Source: Lasiosphaeris hirsuta
Lineage: Eukaryota > Ascomycota > Sordariomycetes > Sordariales > Lasiosphaeriaceae
Assembly: GCA_030549175.1 (NCBI GenBank)
Contig: JAUKUA010000001.1
Span: 7,316,001 to 7,380,000, forward strand
DNA: 64,000 nucleotides
Direction: 5' to 3'
Position 1 is the stretch's first letter. Each line of letters begins with the position of its first letter. Under the pieces are notes generated by a model. The model was not told the origin of the DNA. It searched no databases and saw only the letters and a program-made list of their open reading frames with translations. This document shows positions 32,213 through 44,767 of this stretch, piece by piece. Position numbers and translations under genes: made by a program.

Positions 32213-33568
32213 TCACCCTAGAAACGTGCAGGTTGGGAGTCGGTATGCTGCACAGTGTTAGAAATGGAGATATGATAGAGGAGGAGCAGGAAACATACTG
32301 TCGAGAGTCCAATATCTCCTCTTGACACCCTCCCATTCCCCCTTGCCAGCCTCGGCCAGCTCTTTCATGTCCACGGGAATCTCGTCCCAGTCGGTATCAA
32401 GACCAGCTTCCGACAAATGCATTTCGGAGACCTTTGTGTAGACGTCGTAGCAGATCTTTCGATCTGCGCCGAGGCCGTTGAAAAAGCCAAAGATGCCCCG
32501 GGTGTCTAGTAGCCCGGGGATGAACTCGGTGAAAAACATACGCAGCTGCGCATAGTCCTCGCCAAAGGTGTCAAAGTAGATGGCGTCATACATCTGGCCG
32601 CTGTGGAGGAGCTCCAAGGCAACGTCTTGCCATTTGCCTTGGTGAACTTTGAAGGCACCAGGCTCCGGGCCGCTTTCCTCCCAGGCCTTGCCAAATTTGG
32701 AGTCGGGGGCAGAAATGTGTGCGAGAACTTCGGGATGCGCCTCGATGATATGATGCCGCGCAGGCTTGGTCTCGGTGAACATGGTGTCGATGATGCCCAT
32801 ACCGAAGCCGATATTGAGAATCCGCTTGCCTGGCTCCTTGCCTGGGAGTAGCGCATCGACACTCCTGCGCATAACATCGGTCTCCCAAGCCATCATAACG
32901 CCGTTTCCGGCATCGTCCACGAGCTTACCATCTGAGTACGTGAGCTTAGACCGCAGGTACGCCTCGCTCTTGACGTCAACATCGGAGTCATTCTTCGGTG
33001 GCTGGAACGTGGGCTCCTCTTTCACCAGCTCATCCACGACATCGGTGCCATTCTGGTCATCCTCGACAGACACGAGCTCTGGTGCTTCGTCACCGTCCTC
33101 AACCTGGGCCTCCCCATTGGCCATCTCCTCATCGTCGTCCTCGCCATCGCTGGAGAGCTTCTCGTAGCCATCCAGCAGACCAAAGATCATCTCCGCCCTT
33201 ACGCCGGCATCAACGCAGAGGTTGTACAGCTCCGGACGGTTCAGGCGCTGAGCAACACATCCGGGAGTCTCGCTGTGGTCGTCGACGTCATTCCAGATAG
33301 CGCCCCAGAGCAGCAGCTCATAGACGGTCTTGTGGGCAGCTTCGAGATCTTCAGGAGTATCATCCTCGGAAGGTGCTCCGCACGAGCGAATAGCAGCGTG
33401 CAGGGGCGTCTCGCCGGTCTGGGGGTCTTGGCAGCGAGCCTTGTCTGGGGTGTCTAAAAGCTTCTTGACGGCCCTGACGTCGTGGCTCCAGGCGGCAGTG
33501 AGAACCCGTTGAGTTTCAGGCGGGCAGTTGACCGAGATGCGGGCCAAGATGGAGTCCTGGTCTGCCAT
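32213..33568 (-). CDS. RMT2: Protein arginine N-methyltransferase 2 (RMT2)
   Basis: Two exons (33568-32299, 32247-32213) give 434 residues. An ankyrin-like N-terminus (ETPLHAAIRSCG, VYELLLWGAIWNDVDD) is followed by an acidic linker (about 150-200). The methyltransferase domain has the SAM-binding ILNIGFGMGIIDT (about 250), HHIIEAHPEV, DAIYFDTFGEDY and FFNGLG. RMT2 is a fungal enzyme that methylates the delta nitrogen of an arginine in a ribosomal protein (Rpl12 in yeast). The first exon runs past a consensus donor into a false tail. Splicing a 51-nt intron with CTAAC and GTGCAG joins it to a 35-nt last exon, giving RYWTLDTYRLPTCTFLG, the conserved RMT2 end. Confidence 0.94.
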
Positions 33569-34835
33569 TTTTTGTTCTTTTTTTTTTTCCTTCCCTGTTT
33601 GATGTGACTGTGATTCGGGACTGAAGTCTTGGTCAAGGCCCAAGGGTTTTGTTAGCGAGTTGCTGGCCAGTTCGTCATCAGTTGACTAGTTTTGGCTTGG
33701 GGACGGCATGCCTTAGCAAATGATCAATTTTCAAATGCTCGGTGTTTTGTGGCTGCCGGTGCCCGATGGCGGTGATCGACGGCTCGGGCGCCCGCGCACC
33801 GACTATTATTAGTGGGGCAGCTCCGTAGGTCGACGGTCCAGACTGCTGGGGATCCAATGTGGAAAGCTTGGCGCATCTCCCGCTGCAAGCCACCGACTAG
33901 GACCCGGAAACACGAGAGAATGGAGCTGAGGTGAGAAACAAGCAACGTTGAAACCCATTATTCCCAAGCCGAGGCCGAAGGAGAAAATTCCAAAAGGCGC
34001 GTCGGTCTACATGCAACAAAGAAAGGTCTCTTTGGTTGTTTTTTTTGTCACTCTTTTCCCACCGAGCGAGCGGCCTTCGTGAGAGCACTGCGTCACCCAA
34101 CCTTCATCCGCGCGCCTGCATTTGCTTGGCTTGGAGGCTGGAGGCTGGAAGAGGAGAGTTGCTGTCCGTGTCCATTGGAGGACCCCGCCTTGCCCACAAT
34201 CCCCTCTGGCTCAGGTGCCCAGCACGAAAAAGCACCCCTGTTCGTACTCGGCAGCCGACCAGGGTGAGCTAAGAGCAATTCGCCAATAGTATCGACGGTT
34301 AGCGAAACGTGCCTTCGTTGTGACGGCTCAGCGACCAAGAGGCTGCGTTATTAGCTGCAACTACTTGGAGCTCGAGCGGTTTTCCTGCCCGATCACCACC
34401 TGCGCACCCGCATCTCTCTCCCCAGCCGCGCTCTTCTGCGCCGGCTGCTCCCTCTCGTTGAATACTACTGCTATTATATCTCCCAATTGAACATTGCACC
34501 GTTGCAACCGTTACAGCGCGCCTTGTCTACCAAACAAAACCGCTGGTACCTCCCGACCTCACCCCGACCCGCGCAGTCAGTGGAGCACAAGTGGACGACG
34601 ACCAGGAAGGTGAGCAGTGAAGATTGTACCTCCTGGCCTTATCCCCCTCTCGTTTTGCTTCCCTGTTCCTGTCGCTCTGTTTTTTTTTCTTTTTGCCGCG
34701 GTTTTGCCACCGGGCCCCCCTCTCCGTTGCCCCATGCTGATTATTCAAGACCTCAAGACTCGCAAACAAACCTGGCTGTCCCGCCGCATCCGTGAGACCG
34801 ACCGGAAAGCCCGCATCCGCCCCGGCCTCGTCGTC
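33569..34835. other. Divergent promoter region between RMT2 and VTC4
   Basis: About 1.27 kb between divergent starts. Upstream of VTC4 the frame stays open for 73 codons and includes an ATG at 34735, but the SPX domain begins at MKFGEQL (34836). CT-rich tracts in 34400-34740 suggest a leader. No other gene recognised. Confidence 0.5.
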
Positions 34836-37245
34836 ATGAAGTTTGGCGAGCAGCTCCGATCGAGCGTCATCCGCGAATACCAATGGTACTACATTGACTA
34901 CGATGGTCTCAAGACCGACCTCAAGCGCCCCAGTGGCTCCCACAGCGCCCAGACCGACAGCACCCGCTCTAGCAAGCTGGTGCGCCGCGACTGGACTGAG
35001 GACGACGAGAGCCGTTTCGTCGGCAAACTCGAGACCGAACTCGACAAGGTCCACACCAAGCAGCAGGTCAAGGCTATGGAGATCTCGCGCCGCATCGCCG
35101 TCAGCGAGCGCGAGGTCCGCGACGTCGTCAACCGGCTCAACGAGCGCGGCCTAAGTGAGGAAGGCCCTAGCGAAGAGGAATTTATGCTGCTCGAGGAGGA
35201 CCTGAGCGACATCATTGCCGACGTCCATGATCTTGCCAAGTTTGTCCAGCTCAACTACACGGGATTCTACAAGATCATCAAGAAGCACGACAAGTTGACA
35301 GGCTGGCACCTCAAGCCCGTCTTCGATACGCGCCTCAAGGCGAAGCCATTTTACAAGGAAAACTATGACGCCTCGGTTGTCAAGCTCTCCAAGCTGTACG
35401 ACCTCGTCCGGACGAGAGGCAACCCAGTCAAGGGTGACAGTGCCGCTGGAGGAAGCCAAGCCAGCTTCATCAGACACACGACCAAGTACTGGGTACATCC
35501 GGACAACGTGACGGAACTCAAATTGATTATTCTCAAGCATCTACCAGTGCTAGTGTTCAATGCGAGCAAGGAGTTCGAAGAGGCAGACACAGCTATCACC
35601 TCTATTTACTACGATAATCCGAACACATGGGATCTTTACGAAGGGCGATTGAAGAAAACCGAGGGCGCGGAGGCTATCCGGCTCAGATGGTATGGCGGAA
35701 TGCAGACCGAGACGATATTTGTCGAACGCAAGACGCATCGGGAGGACTGGACTGGCGAGAAGTCTGTTAAGGCCCGCTTCGCGCTCAAGGAAAAAAATGT
35801 CAATACATATCTGCGCGGCGAGCTATTGCCGGCTGCAATTTTCGAGAAAGCCCGGAAGGAGGGCAAGAAATCAGAAAAAGCAATCGCTGAAGACGAAAGG
35901 CTGGCTAGTGAAGTCCAATGGTCTGTCCTCAAGAAGGGCTACAAGCCAGTTTGCCGGTCCTTCTACCACCGAACCGCTTTCCAGCTCCCGGCCGATGCCC
36001 GCGTCCGAATCTCACTCGACACAGAGCTTACCATGGTTCGCGAGGATAATTTGGACGGCGCCAAGAGGTCGGGAGACAATTGGAGGCGCATGGACATTGG
36101 CATTGATTTCCCCTTCTCGCAGCTCCCGCCCGCAGATGTGGTCAGATTTCCGTATGCCGTCCTGGAAGTCAAGCTGCAGACGCAGCTCGGCCAGGAGCCT
36201 CCAGAGTGGGTCCGACAGCTGATTTCTAGTCATCTCGTTGAGGCCGTGCCCAAATTCTCCAAGTTTATCCACGGCGTGGCCTGTTTGTTCCCGGACCGCA
36301 TCAACCTGTTGCCTTACTGGATGCCCCAGATGGACGTTGACATCCGGAAACCGATAAGTCACGATTTTGGCATTCACAGAACGGGACATTCGGCGACCAA
36401 CTCGACGTCGGACGACGAGGACGACGACTTCGATTCCGACGAAGAGCAGCCAACGCTAGCTGGGAGCGCGGGCAGCGCTGGGGAGTCGAGCGCTCAGGGG
36501 GCCGCCAGGAATGGACGGAGCCACCAAGCGCTTCCCGCTGATATCGAGGACCAGACGGTTGAGCGGGTGGGTGGGGATGACATGTATCTGTATGATTCGG
36601 AAGATGAAGATGAGGACAGCAACCGACTGGAAGAAGCCAGGAGGGTGGGCAGGTGGGCCTACTACCAGACCCTGCTCTCGACGAGTGCGGATGCTGCGGC
36701 ACGTGGCACGTGGCGCGTTCTCAAGGCGCTCGTGCCGCGTCCCCGGGCAACTGAAGTGCCACGCAACGCAAGGCTCGAGTCGCTCCTTGGGGCGGGCGAG
36801 ATCCAGTCCTTGCGGTTCAAGGCGCCCAAGGGTAAGAAGATTTACGTGCCGGTGAGGGTCGAGCCAAAGGTGTATTTTGCGGCCGAGAGGACCTTTTTGG
36901 GATGGGTGAGTAGCACGGCTGGGGATTCCCTCTTCGTACGACTTGGCTAACGCATTGCAGCTTGAGTTCTCGATTTACATCGGTACCATTGCGGTAACGC
37001 TGCTGAACTTCAGCGCTAAGAATGGCGGCAGGACATCATTTGTCGCAGCCGGCGCGTTCACGGTGCTGGCGATCATGGCGCTATGCTACGCAGTCACCAT
37101 CTATCTCTACCGCAGCATGGCGATCCGCACACGGCAGGTGGCGCGCTACTATGACAAATGGGGGCCCAGCGTGCTGTGTGGGTCGCTGTTCATTGCGGTG
37201 GCGCTGAATTTTGCGTTTGAAGGGAATAGTAGGGGTGTATGGTAA
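34836..37245 (+). CDS. VTC4: Vacuolar transporter chaperone 4, polyphosphate polymerase
   Basis: Two exons (34836-36905, 36961-37245) give 784 residues. An N-terminal SPX domain begins [20 protein letters not shown] and contains the basic [12 protein letters not shown] cluster that senses inositol pyrophosphates. The central VTC catalytic tunnel domain carries [53 protein letters not shown] and [12 protein letters not shown], which supply the Arg, Lys and Glu residues of the active site. An acidic linker ([14 protein letters not shown]) follows. Three membrane segments close the protein, encoded mainly by exon 2 ([48 protein letters not shown]). VTC4 makes polyphosphate from ATP and moves it into the vacuole. 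I chose MKFG as the start because it begins the SPX fold. Confidence 0.94.
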
Positions 37246-38391
37246 TCTCTGGTTGTTTTTTTTTGGTCTACGTCGGGTTGTAAGCATAGGGTTGTTGGAA
37301 ATACCACAGCAAAAAATTGTTGCATGCATCAGCATATCGTGGGACATGCATTTTTGTCTTACAGTATACGGCATTGGATACGGGGGGGGGGGGGGGGTGA
37401 AGACTGGTGTATAGGGGGGCGGAGTGTATATGTTATCGCTGGCACTGGCAGTCGTGGTGGTGTGCAATACGGATATTCTTTTATACCCCGAGACTGAGTG
37501 TGTGAGTGTTAAGAAGGTAGTCTGTGGTAAGAGCTCATTTTGATGTTACCATCCTGCTGAGTCACCTGGTAGTTGTGCTGCAACTGCCAACGCTTTGGGT
37601 CCTACTACTATGCAGTATACACCGCAAAGTGTTATATGATAAAACCGACATTCTGAACGACCCCACGTCCACGAATCTGCTCTTCCTCAGCCGAGGCTGC
37701 CACATTGAAGACTCAATGTTTGCTCGGCAGGCAATTGAGTCATGTTAGTTTTTTTTCTTCCATAATGGCTGCAGAAAATCCAAGGGCTGCGAGCGCCGCC
37801 GAATTGTTCGATGTGCCGAGGTTGCGGTTTCGGCCTTGCACTCCAAGGACAACCAGTACCCTCGCCGAGCGGCCGCTTCCCGGCTTCTCGAAACAGCAGT
37901 TGAGCGGCATTCGGACATCGGCCCCACTCGGTCCAGCCCTACCGCTAGGGACGGCCTGGAACCCGCGCTGCGACCTCGAGGAACACTGGGCATCCACCGC
38001 CCCCCTTGCCTTCTGATTTTTTTTATTTTTATTTTTTGCCGCCGCCGCCTCAGTCAGCGACGATGGAGGAGGGGAGAGGAAGGGAAGTATATGTCAGGGG
38101 GCGCGGGGAATGGGGGTGGTGCTAGATATCAACTGGGGAGAACCCCGTTCTTGCTTGGGAGAGGAGGTGGTTTAATGTCTCATGTTTCCCCTCGGCCTAA
38201 AATCCCTCGTGTTAGCGCGTGCTGTGGGGAGTTGATTGAGATGGGGCTTCGGCCGGAATCCTGGGCATCCTGTTCTGAATCCTACCCCTTGTTGTCTGGA
38301 GTGTTAGAAATCACATCTCACCTCACCTTGGCCTCATACGGACCTACTCACACTCCCACCTCACCCTCACCCTCACACACAACCACCCAAA
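37246..38391. other. Intergenic region between VTC4 and the STR2-type gene
   Basis: About 1.1 kb. It contains a run of about 16 G near 37381-37397, likely in or just past the VTC4 3' UTR, and CT/AC-rich sequence just upstream of the next ATG. An 83-codon ATG frame at 37764 has no domain and is not called. Confidence 0.5.
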
Positions 38392-40193
38392 ATGGCCCCC
38401 CAAACCATCACCACCCCCCTGGGCCACTCCCTCCCCCCCGAGGGCCCCCACGCCATCGCGGTACATGTCCCCGGCTGGGACGCTGTTGCCGCCTTGCGAC
38501 GAGGCGATCCAGAAATATTCGCGGCATTGCGCTTTATGTACCCGCGCTTCGGCCCCTTTAACGAAGTCGCCCAGGTACCTCTCCCCCCCCTTCCCTTCAT
38601 GAGACCACCCTACTAACCCCCGCAACAGCTCGCCAAAAAGATCACAGCCCTCCTCACCCTCCCAGACACCCACACGGCACTCCTCTTCACAGACCCGTTA
38701 GTCGTGGCGCTCGCGCGCCGGCACGCAGCCTCGCCGCACCGCAAGCCCGACGCGCCGCGGGTCGCCGCCGACGAGCTGGTGTTCCGCGCTGTGGACTTCG
38801 CCGTGGCGGGGGTCCGGCTGTTCATCGTGGCGTTCCCGGCAGCCCGCGCGGCCAGTATTATCGGCGTGTGGCAGGACCCCGGGATCGGAGTGAGTTCGAG
38901 GCTGGCTGAGGCGTTGCTGAAGGAGGAGGGGACGGCGGTGGCGTGGGACGGCGCCGGTGAAGCCCCCCCAGCGACGTATCTGCCTGAGGGGCCAGAGCAT
39001 CGCGAGCTGAGGGAGAGGGTTGTGGGGCTGGTGGAGCGCGGGGTGGAGGGCGGGTATGGGGTCGGGGAGGGGCATGTCTTTTTGACGGGCACCGGCATGG
39101 CTAGCATCTTCCGTGTGCATGAGATGGCTATGAGGGTTAGGCCTGGGACTGTGGTGGCGCTGGGCGCCATCTTCCATTCGTCGTGGCATCTGTTTGATGA
39201 GAGCGAGGGCGGGTTCAAGCACTTTGGGCGGTGTGATGATGGGACGGCGCTGGACGAGTTGGAGGTTTGGTTGGAGGGGGAGAAGACAGCCGGGAGGACG
39301 GTCGGTTTTTTGTTTGTTGAGTTTCCGAGCAACCCCATCTTGGTGAGCGTGGACCTGAAGAGGTTGAGACAATTGGTATGCTTTATTTACCTCTTCCCCC
39401 TTGCATTACACACAACCCTAACAAACGCCAGGCCGACAAGTACGCCGTCCCCCTCGTCATCGACGAGACCATCGGCTCTTTCTGTAACATCGATGTCATG
39501 CCCGCGGCCGACATCATCGTTTCCTCCCTGACCAAATCTTTCTCCGGATACGCCAACGTCATGGCCGGCGCCATCATCTTCAACCCGTCCTCGACCCACC
39601 ACACCCTCCTCCACACCGCGCTCCGCTCCACCTTCCACAACGACCTCTTCCTGGCCGACGCCGCTGTGCTGCTGTCCAACAGCGCCTCGTACCTGGCGCG
39701 CTCGGCCGTACTGAACCGCAACGCGCTGGCTATCGCCACGACGCTGGCGGCCTCAGCCGCCGATCCACTCTCTCCTATTTCCTCGGTCCTCTACCCACCC
39801 TTCACCTCGACCCACGCTAACATGGCGGCTTTCCTGCGGCGCGCAACCCCCGACTTCCCCGCGGGGCCGGGCTACGGCTGCCTGCTGAGCGTCGACTTCG
39901 TGGACGTGGCGTACTCGCAGGCCTTCTACGAGGCGCTGCAGTTCTACAAGGGTCCGCATCTGGGCGCGCACCTGTCGCTGGCCATGAACTTCTGCGAGGC
40001 CGTGTGGGGCGCGGAGCCCGCCACGGCGCAGTACCACGCGGGGTACAACATGCGGCCGGAGCAGGTGCGGCTTGCGGTGGGGCTGGAGGAGGCCGAGGAC
40101 CTGGTGGATACCGTGCGGGTGGCGGTGGATGTGGTGGTCGAGTTGAAGAGGAGGGGGATTCCCGACAAGGAGGTGGAGGAGGGAAAGGAGTGA
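38392..40193 (+). CDS. STR2: Cystathionine gamma-synthase (STR2 type, PLP enzyme)
   Basis: Three exons (38392-38574, 38629-39375, 39432-40193), all phase 0, give 563 residues. It is a Cys/Met-metabolism PLP enzyme. The segment VFLTGTGMASIFRVHEMA holds the cofactor phosphate region, VEFPSNPILVSVDLKRL precedes the PLP-binding Asp in PLVIDETIGSF, and the Schiff-base lysine is Lys345 in SSLTKSFSGYANVMAG. The long N-terminal part (about 150 residues before the catalytic domain) is typical of fungal STR2, which joins cysteine to an activated homoserine in the transsulfuration branch toward methionine. Both introns are short with consensus sites. It is convergent with PEX1 across about 200 bp. Confidence 0.88.
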
Positions 40194-40397
40194 TGGATTG
40201 CTAGGTTGGAAAGGGGGCTTGTTTCACTTGGGGCACTTATCAATTAGACTTGAGCCGGCCAGAGAGCAGACCGAATAAAGGGGGCATTGTTTATATCTCA
40301 CACTCTGCAGATAATACCGTCCACATGCTTTATCCCACTCTCGCGATGACGAATACCCCAACCCAACCCTATACACTACCTGAAAAAGCCTGCAATA

Positions 40398-43300
40398 TTA
40401 CATCAAACTACTTCTCCCTCCAACATCCATGCTCCCCTGCCCATCCCTCATCTCTCCGCTCCTGCCCACCACAAACTCGTGGTAAATCCTCTCCAACCTC
40501 CTCCTCTCATCACTACTGATACTCGCCCTCGTCTCTTCCAGCGCCTTCAGCAAATGCTTCCACCCAATCACCACCTCCTTGTTATCCGCCACCGCCTCCG
40601 CCTCCACCTCGGCGGCACCACCACGCCCGCCCCCGATCTGCTTGGTCCTCTTGCGCGCCAGCTTGATGCCCTCTAGCTTGGCCGAGATAGCCGCCTGCTC
40701 CGCGAGCGCGGCCGACCTAGTCTTGGGCTGGACTCCATTTCCATTCGCCCCGTCTTCCCCGCCCTCGCCATAGCGGAACTGGACAAAGTTACGCGTCGGC
40801 GCCGACGACGCAACCCGCTTCCTCTCGCCAGCGCGGCGGTCCTGTCCCGCCACGGGCTGCCGCTCGCGGTCGTTCAGGACGTCGTGGATTGCCTCGAGCT
40901 GGGCATTTGACACGAGGGCCTGCAGGTCAGCACCAGAAAATCCCTCAGTCATGCGCCCGAGCCCCTTCAACTCGTCCTCTGCACTCCACACCTCCTCGCT
41001 GACCTTGACCTTGTGCGCCAACGCCTTGATGATATCAAGCCGGTCCTCTGGGCCTGGGAAGTCGCACAGCAGCGACTTATCCAGTCTTCCTGGCCGCAAT
41101 AGCGCGGGGTCGATCAGGTCTGGCCGGGACGTGGCCGCGAGGACGTACACTCCCGAAAGGCCCTCGGCACCGTCCATCTGCGTGAGAAGCTGATTCACAA
41201 CGCGGTCCGTCACGCCCGTCGAGTCGTGGCCACGCTTGGGCGCGATGGAATCAAACTCGTCGAAGAAGAGGACACAGGGCCGCGCGGCCTGGGCGCGCGC
41301 AAACAGATCGCGCACGCTCTTCTCAGACGCACCAATGTACTTGTTGAGGATCTCGGGTCCCTTGACACTGATGAAGTTGAGCCCGCACTCGCCCGCCACG
41401 GCACTCGCCAGGAGCGTCTTGCCACACCCGGGGTAGCCGTACAGTAGCAGGCCGGAGCGGAGACGGAGCGGGCATTGCGCAAAGATGGGAGCGTACTTGG
41501 TAGGATACTGGAGCGTCTCTAGTAGGATTCGGCGTGTCTCTTGTAGGCCGCCGATCGAGGCGAATGTGGTAGTCGAGCTTTGGAGTGTGACGTTGCGTAG
41601 GGGTGCCGGGGTGAACCCCTTCATGGCCTTGTCGAAATCGACACGGCTGAGGTGAATTGTTGATACGTCGACGCTCAATGACTCGCCGACCGATCGGCTC
41701 AGCGCCTCGTTCCGGGCCCGTGAAACGAGCAAGATCATGTCGCCAGGCATATAACCATCGGTATGGCCAGCAATGTCTAGAAAGTCTAGGTTGCGGTCAA
41801 GAATGAAACCGCTAGTCTTCTTCGTGGCCCCCCTCCGGCTGAATCGGCTCTCGTCGTCCATCCATCCATCGCCGTCCTCATCTGCGGCACTTCCGTCAGC
41901 AGTGGTTGGCCGGCTGCCGCGGCCGCTCTCCATAGCTTCTACCTCCTCTACAGGGACCGAGCCTTGTTTGGTGAGAGCCTCTAGAATGCGTCTCCTCGTC
42001 TCCTTGTCTGGAGCGGATAGATCGACAATCTCTCGGACAACGTGGCCACCGACCAAAACATTATGCAGAGAGTCCTTCCCTTGGCAAGTGGCCAGCAGCA
42101 CCACATTGCTGTCCTTACCGCAGTATTGCCTGGCTATTGAGCATATTGCTTCGCTGATCTGCCGACTTCGCCCGTTCTCATTGCCCACTTGCAACTCTGT
42201 CTCCGCCGGGCACAGGCGATCGAGATCATCTAGGATGACGACCGCTTTGCCCCCGAGTCTAGCACCCCAACTCGCCGCCATAAATAGACGGGTAAGCGTT
42301 TCCTTAACCGTAGCTATCCTGCTCTCGTCGTTGACAAGCTTCGTGCACGGGAAATATGTTGCATGATAAAGATGGCTTGATCGCAGAGCGCGCGCGACCG
42401 ACTGCGCAACAGACGTCTTGCCAGAGCCTTGGCCGCCCGTTAGGAGGACAGAGGACATGTGGTAGAGATGTGATTGAAGTTTCTCAAGGAGTGTGTCAAT
42501 GCCGACAAGAAGTGAGTCAGATGGCTCCATTGCCAACTCAGCATCTAGGTTGGATAGCCAAGACGGCGTAGGGATTGCAGGCTGGGCCGCAATCGGAAGC
42601 TTCCACTCGGACCCGATGATCCAATGTAGCGGTTTCTTGCTCGCGCTCTGGGACGCGGCTGGAGGTTCAAATCTGACAATACCCCCCTCCCAGCTGCTTG
42701 GGCAGATGAACCCCTCGTGCACCCCGAGAACTTGACCATCTGTAAGCGGGCCAAATAGTAGCCCGTTTCCATCGGAACCATACATGTGTTTGATCTGAGT
42801 TGCGGCCTCCTCTCGTTCGGCTTTGGACTGCCCTCCAAATTTCAGCCCTGACGATGAGGCATTCTTGGACGATTGAAAAGGATATATCTTCAGCCTTTGT
42901 ACCGAATCACGCAGCGTCCCGTCTTCCGAGGACGTTTTCCGCGACATTGGGGAAGGTGCGACTTCAATCTTGACAACGCCGCCGACCGTGCCCTGGCAGT
43001 CAAGGGCAGCACAGAGAGCCGATGATAGCGCGCCTGTTTGCCCATCTGGGGGCTCATCCCAGGGCCGGAGGCGGGCGATGATTTTTGCAGATGGCTTTGT
43101 GGCTGCATCTCCATCCTGTGGCTGGTTTTGCGAATCAAGCAGCGGTTGAAGACCGGCGGGTCGCACGATACTGACAGAGGCAAATTTTGCTCCCTTCAAT
43201 TCCCTCCTGAGGAGGAGATCGCAGTCAATCCAGATGCTAAGGTCTTCAGTCGGCGCCTCCTCGTCGAACCAGTCCTGGCAGTGTTTTCTGTCAATGCCCC

Positions 43301-44169
43301 GGAGGAACAGCGCCGGCTTCTTGTCTTCCCGCGCGCTTTTACGCTTCACTGTGCTTGCGGAGCTCTTGCCACTCTTTCTCGACGCACCGCCCACGCTCTT
43401 GTTATCCTTGTTGCTTCGTTGCTTGGCACGGATCTTCGGCGCTACGATGACCTCGGCGTCGGGGGCAATCTTGGCAAACGGAGCATCCGCAGGCAATGGG
43501 GGATCGAGCGAGAGAATTTTGATGTTGGCAGTTGATGTTTGCGACAAGTGTAGCGTCAGCGGATGGGCAACGGCCACGACCCCCCGTGGCGCGTAGGCGG
43601 GGTTGGGAATTGCACGGATCTGGAAGAGCAAATTGTCCTCAAGAAAGGTGCCGTGCAGCTCAATCATCTCCCAGTCCTCGGGTGTCAGAGGCTCGATGTT
43701 GACAGTGTGCGATAGGGGCGGGTCGAAGTGTATGATTGCCATGACCATTTGGCCGTCCTGGAGCCCGACGGTGGCGGCGAGGGTGGCATCGATCTCGACA
43801 AGGGGCACCTCCTGGTCGCGCGCTGAGTTGCCCCAGATCCCGTTGATGCCATCTCTGCTGACAATCGGAGTTACCCTGCGCTTGCTCGGCATTCCAGTCC
43901 ATCCGACGTAGATGGACTTTGCCGGGCTTCCAGGGGGCGCAGGCACGCGGTAGTTGAGCTCGACGATGACATTCTGCGCGGGCTAGACGAGCGAACACTG
44001 TTAATGGCTGATATTTCACGGGCTGCAGCATGGTAGCTTTGAGCTTGCTTACTGTGTTGACATTCGCAAGAAGCGAGGCCAGCGACGCGGGCAGGTTCAC
44101 GAGACAGTTTTGGAGATGGACGAGTGACACCTCAGCAGCCGTCGACTGCGCATTCTTCCTGGGCGCCAT
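40398..44169 (-). CDS. PEX1: Peroxisomal AAA ATPase PEX1
   Basis: Two exons (44169-44053, 43982-40398) separated by a 70-nt intron give 1233 residues. The N-terminal double-psi barrel region begins MAPRKNAQSTAAEVSLVHLQ and continues AQNVIVELNYRVPAPPG. The D1 ATPase has Walker A GGQGSGKTS (about 554) and VVILDDLDRL. The D2 ATPase has GYPGCGKTLLASA (about 887), VLFFDEFDSIAPKRG and the second-region-of-homology AATSRPDLIDPALLRPGRLD, the most conserved part of PEX1. With PEX6 it forms the hexameric motor that extracts PEX5 from the peroxisomal membrane. The C-terminal tail is low complexity and differs between species. The exon join was chosen because it gives NVNTPAQNVIVELNY in frame. Confidence 0.95.
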
Positions 44170-44552
44170 TCTGAGGGGACTGGGGATCACTGGTTACCCG
44201 GGTCGATTTCTGCTGGCAGAGCGCAGGAAACAGCGTCTTGGAAATAACTGCACATAATAAAAGAGAGCTTCAAAAGAGTCGTTCTCATGGTCTGGATGCT
44301 CTTGGCGCCGATGGACGGTTTTGGGGTAATTTACATGTGCCGAGGCAAGCAGAGACGGGAGCTGGCTTGGCACAGCTACTTGACAGACAGGGGCCTTGCT
44401 TGCTCTCGGCTGGGTGGCCGGGAGTCTGGGGCCATGTCTCGGTGCTTGTTGGCAGCTGCTTCCGGCTGGCTATAGCGGCTTCTCCCTGAAGCACTGCAAC
44501 TGAAAAGCTCGGGCCTCCGTGCAGTAATTTCAGATAACCCCTGACCAGTCGC

Positions 44553-44590
44553 AAACGCGAAAAAGTCGCGCTGCGTTCCTGGACGCGTTT
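44553..44590 (+). promoter_or_regulatory. MCB and CGCGAAA elements upstream of MCM7
   Basis: A perfect MluI cell-cycle box ACGCGT lies at 44583-44588, and ACGCGAAA lies at 44555-44562 with tcgcg just behind. They are about 185 and 213 bp upstream of the MCM7 ATG. These match MBF/SBF-type G1/S sites. Binding is inferred from the motif. Confidence 0.55.
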
Positions 44591-44767
44591 TCCAGCCCCC
44601 AGTCTCTGACCTCGAAGCGCCCCTCTATTCTACTAGTCAAGTCGCAAGTCGCAACGCAACCTCAAATCCAAACTACACTGCACCGCACCGCGCCCACGCC
44701 CTCCTCACCGTCGAGCTGCGCAGAACCTCCGATCGCATTTCAAAGGGCCAATTGCACTCTGCCCACC

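Noticed and set aside
32258..32298. RMT2 ending as SMFPAPPLSYLHF
   Set aside because: This tail is read-through of an intron; splicing gives the conserved RMT2 end TYRLPTCTFLG.
34617..34835. N-terminal extension of VTC4 in the open upstream frame
   Set aside because: The SPX domain begins at MKFGEQL; the extension has no conserved features and lies in a CT-rich leader.
37764..38016. 83-codon ATG frame between VTC4 and the STR2-type gene
   Set aside because: No domain and no conserved features; length is within chance expectation.
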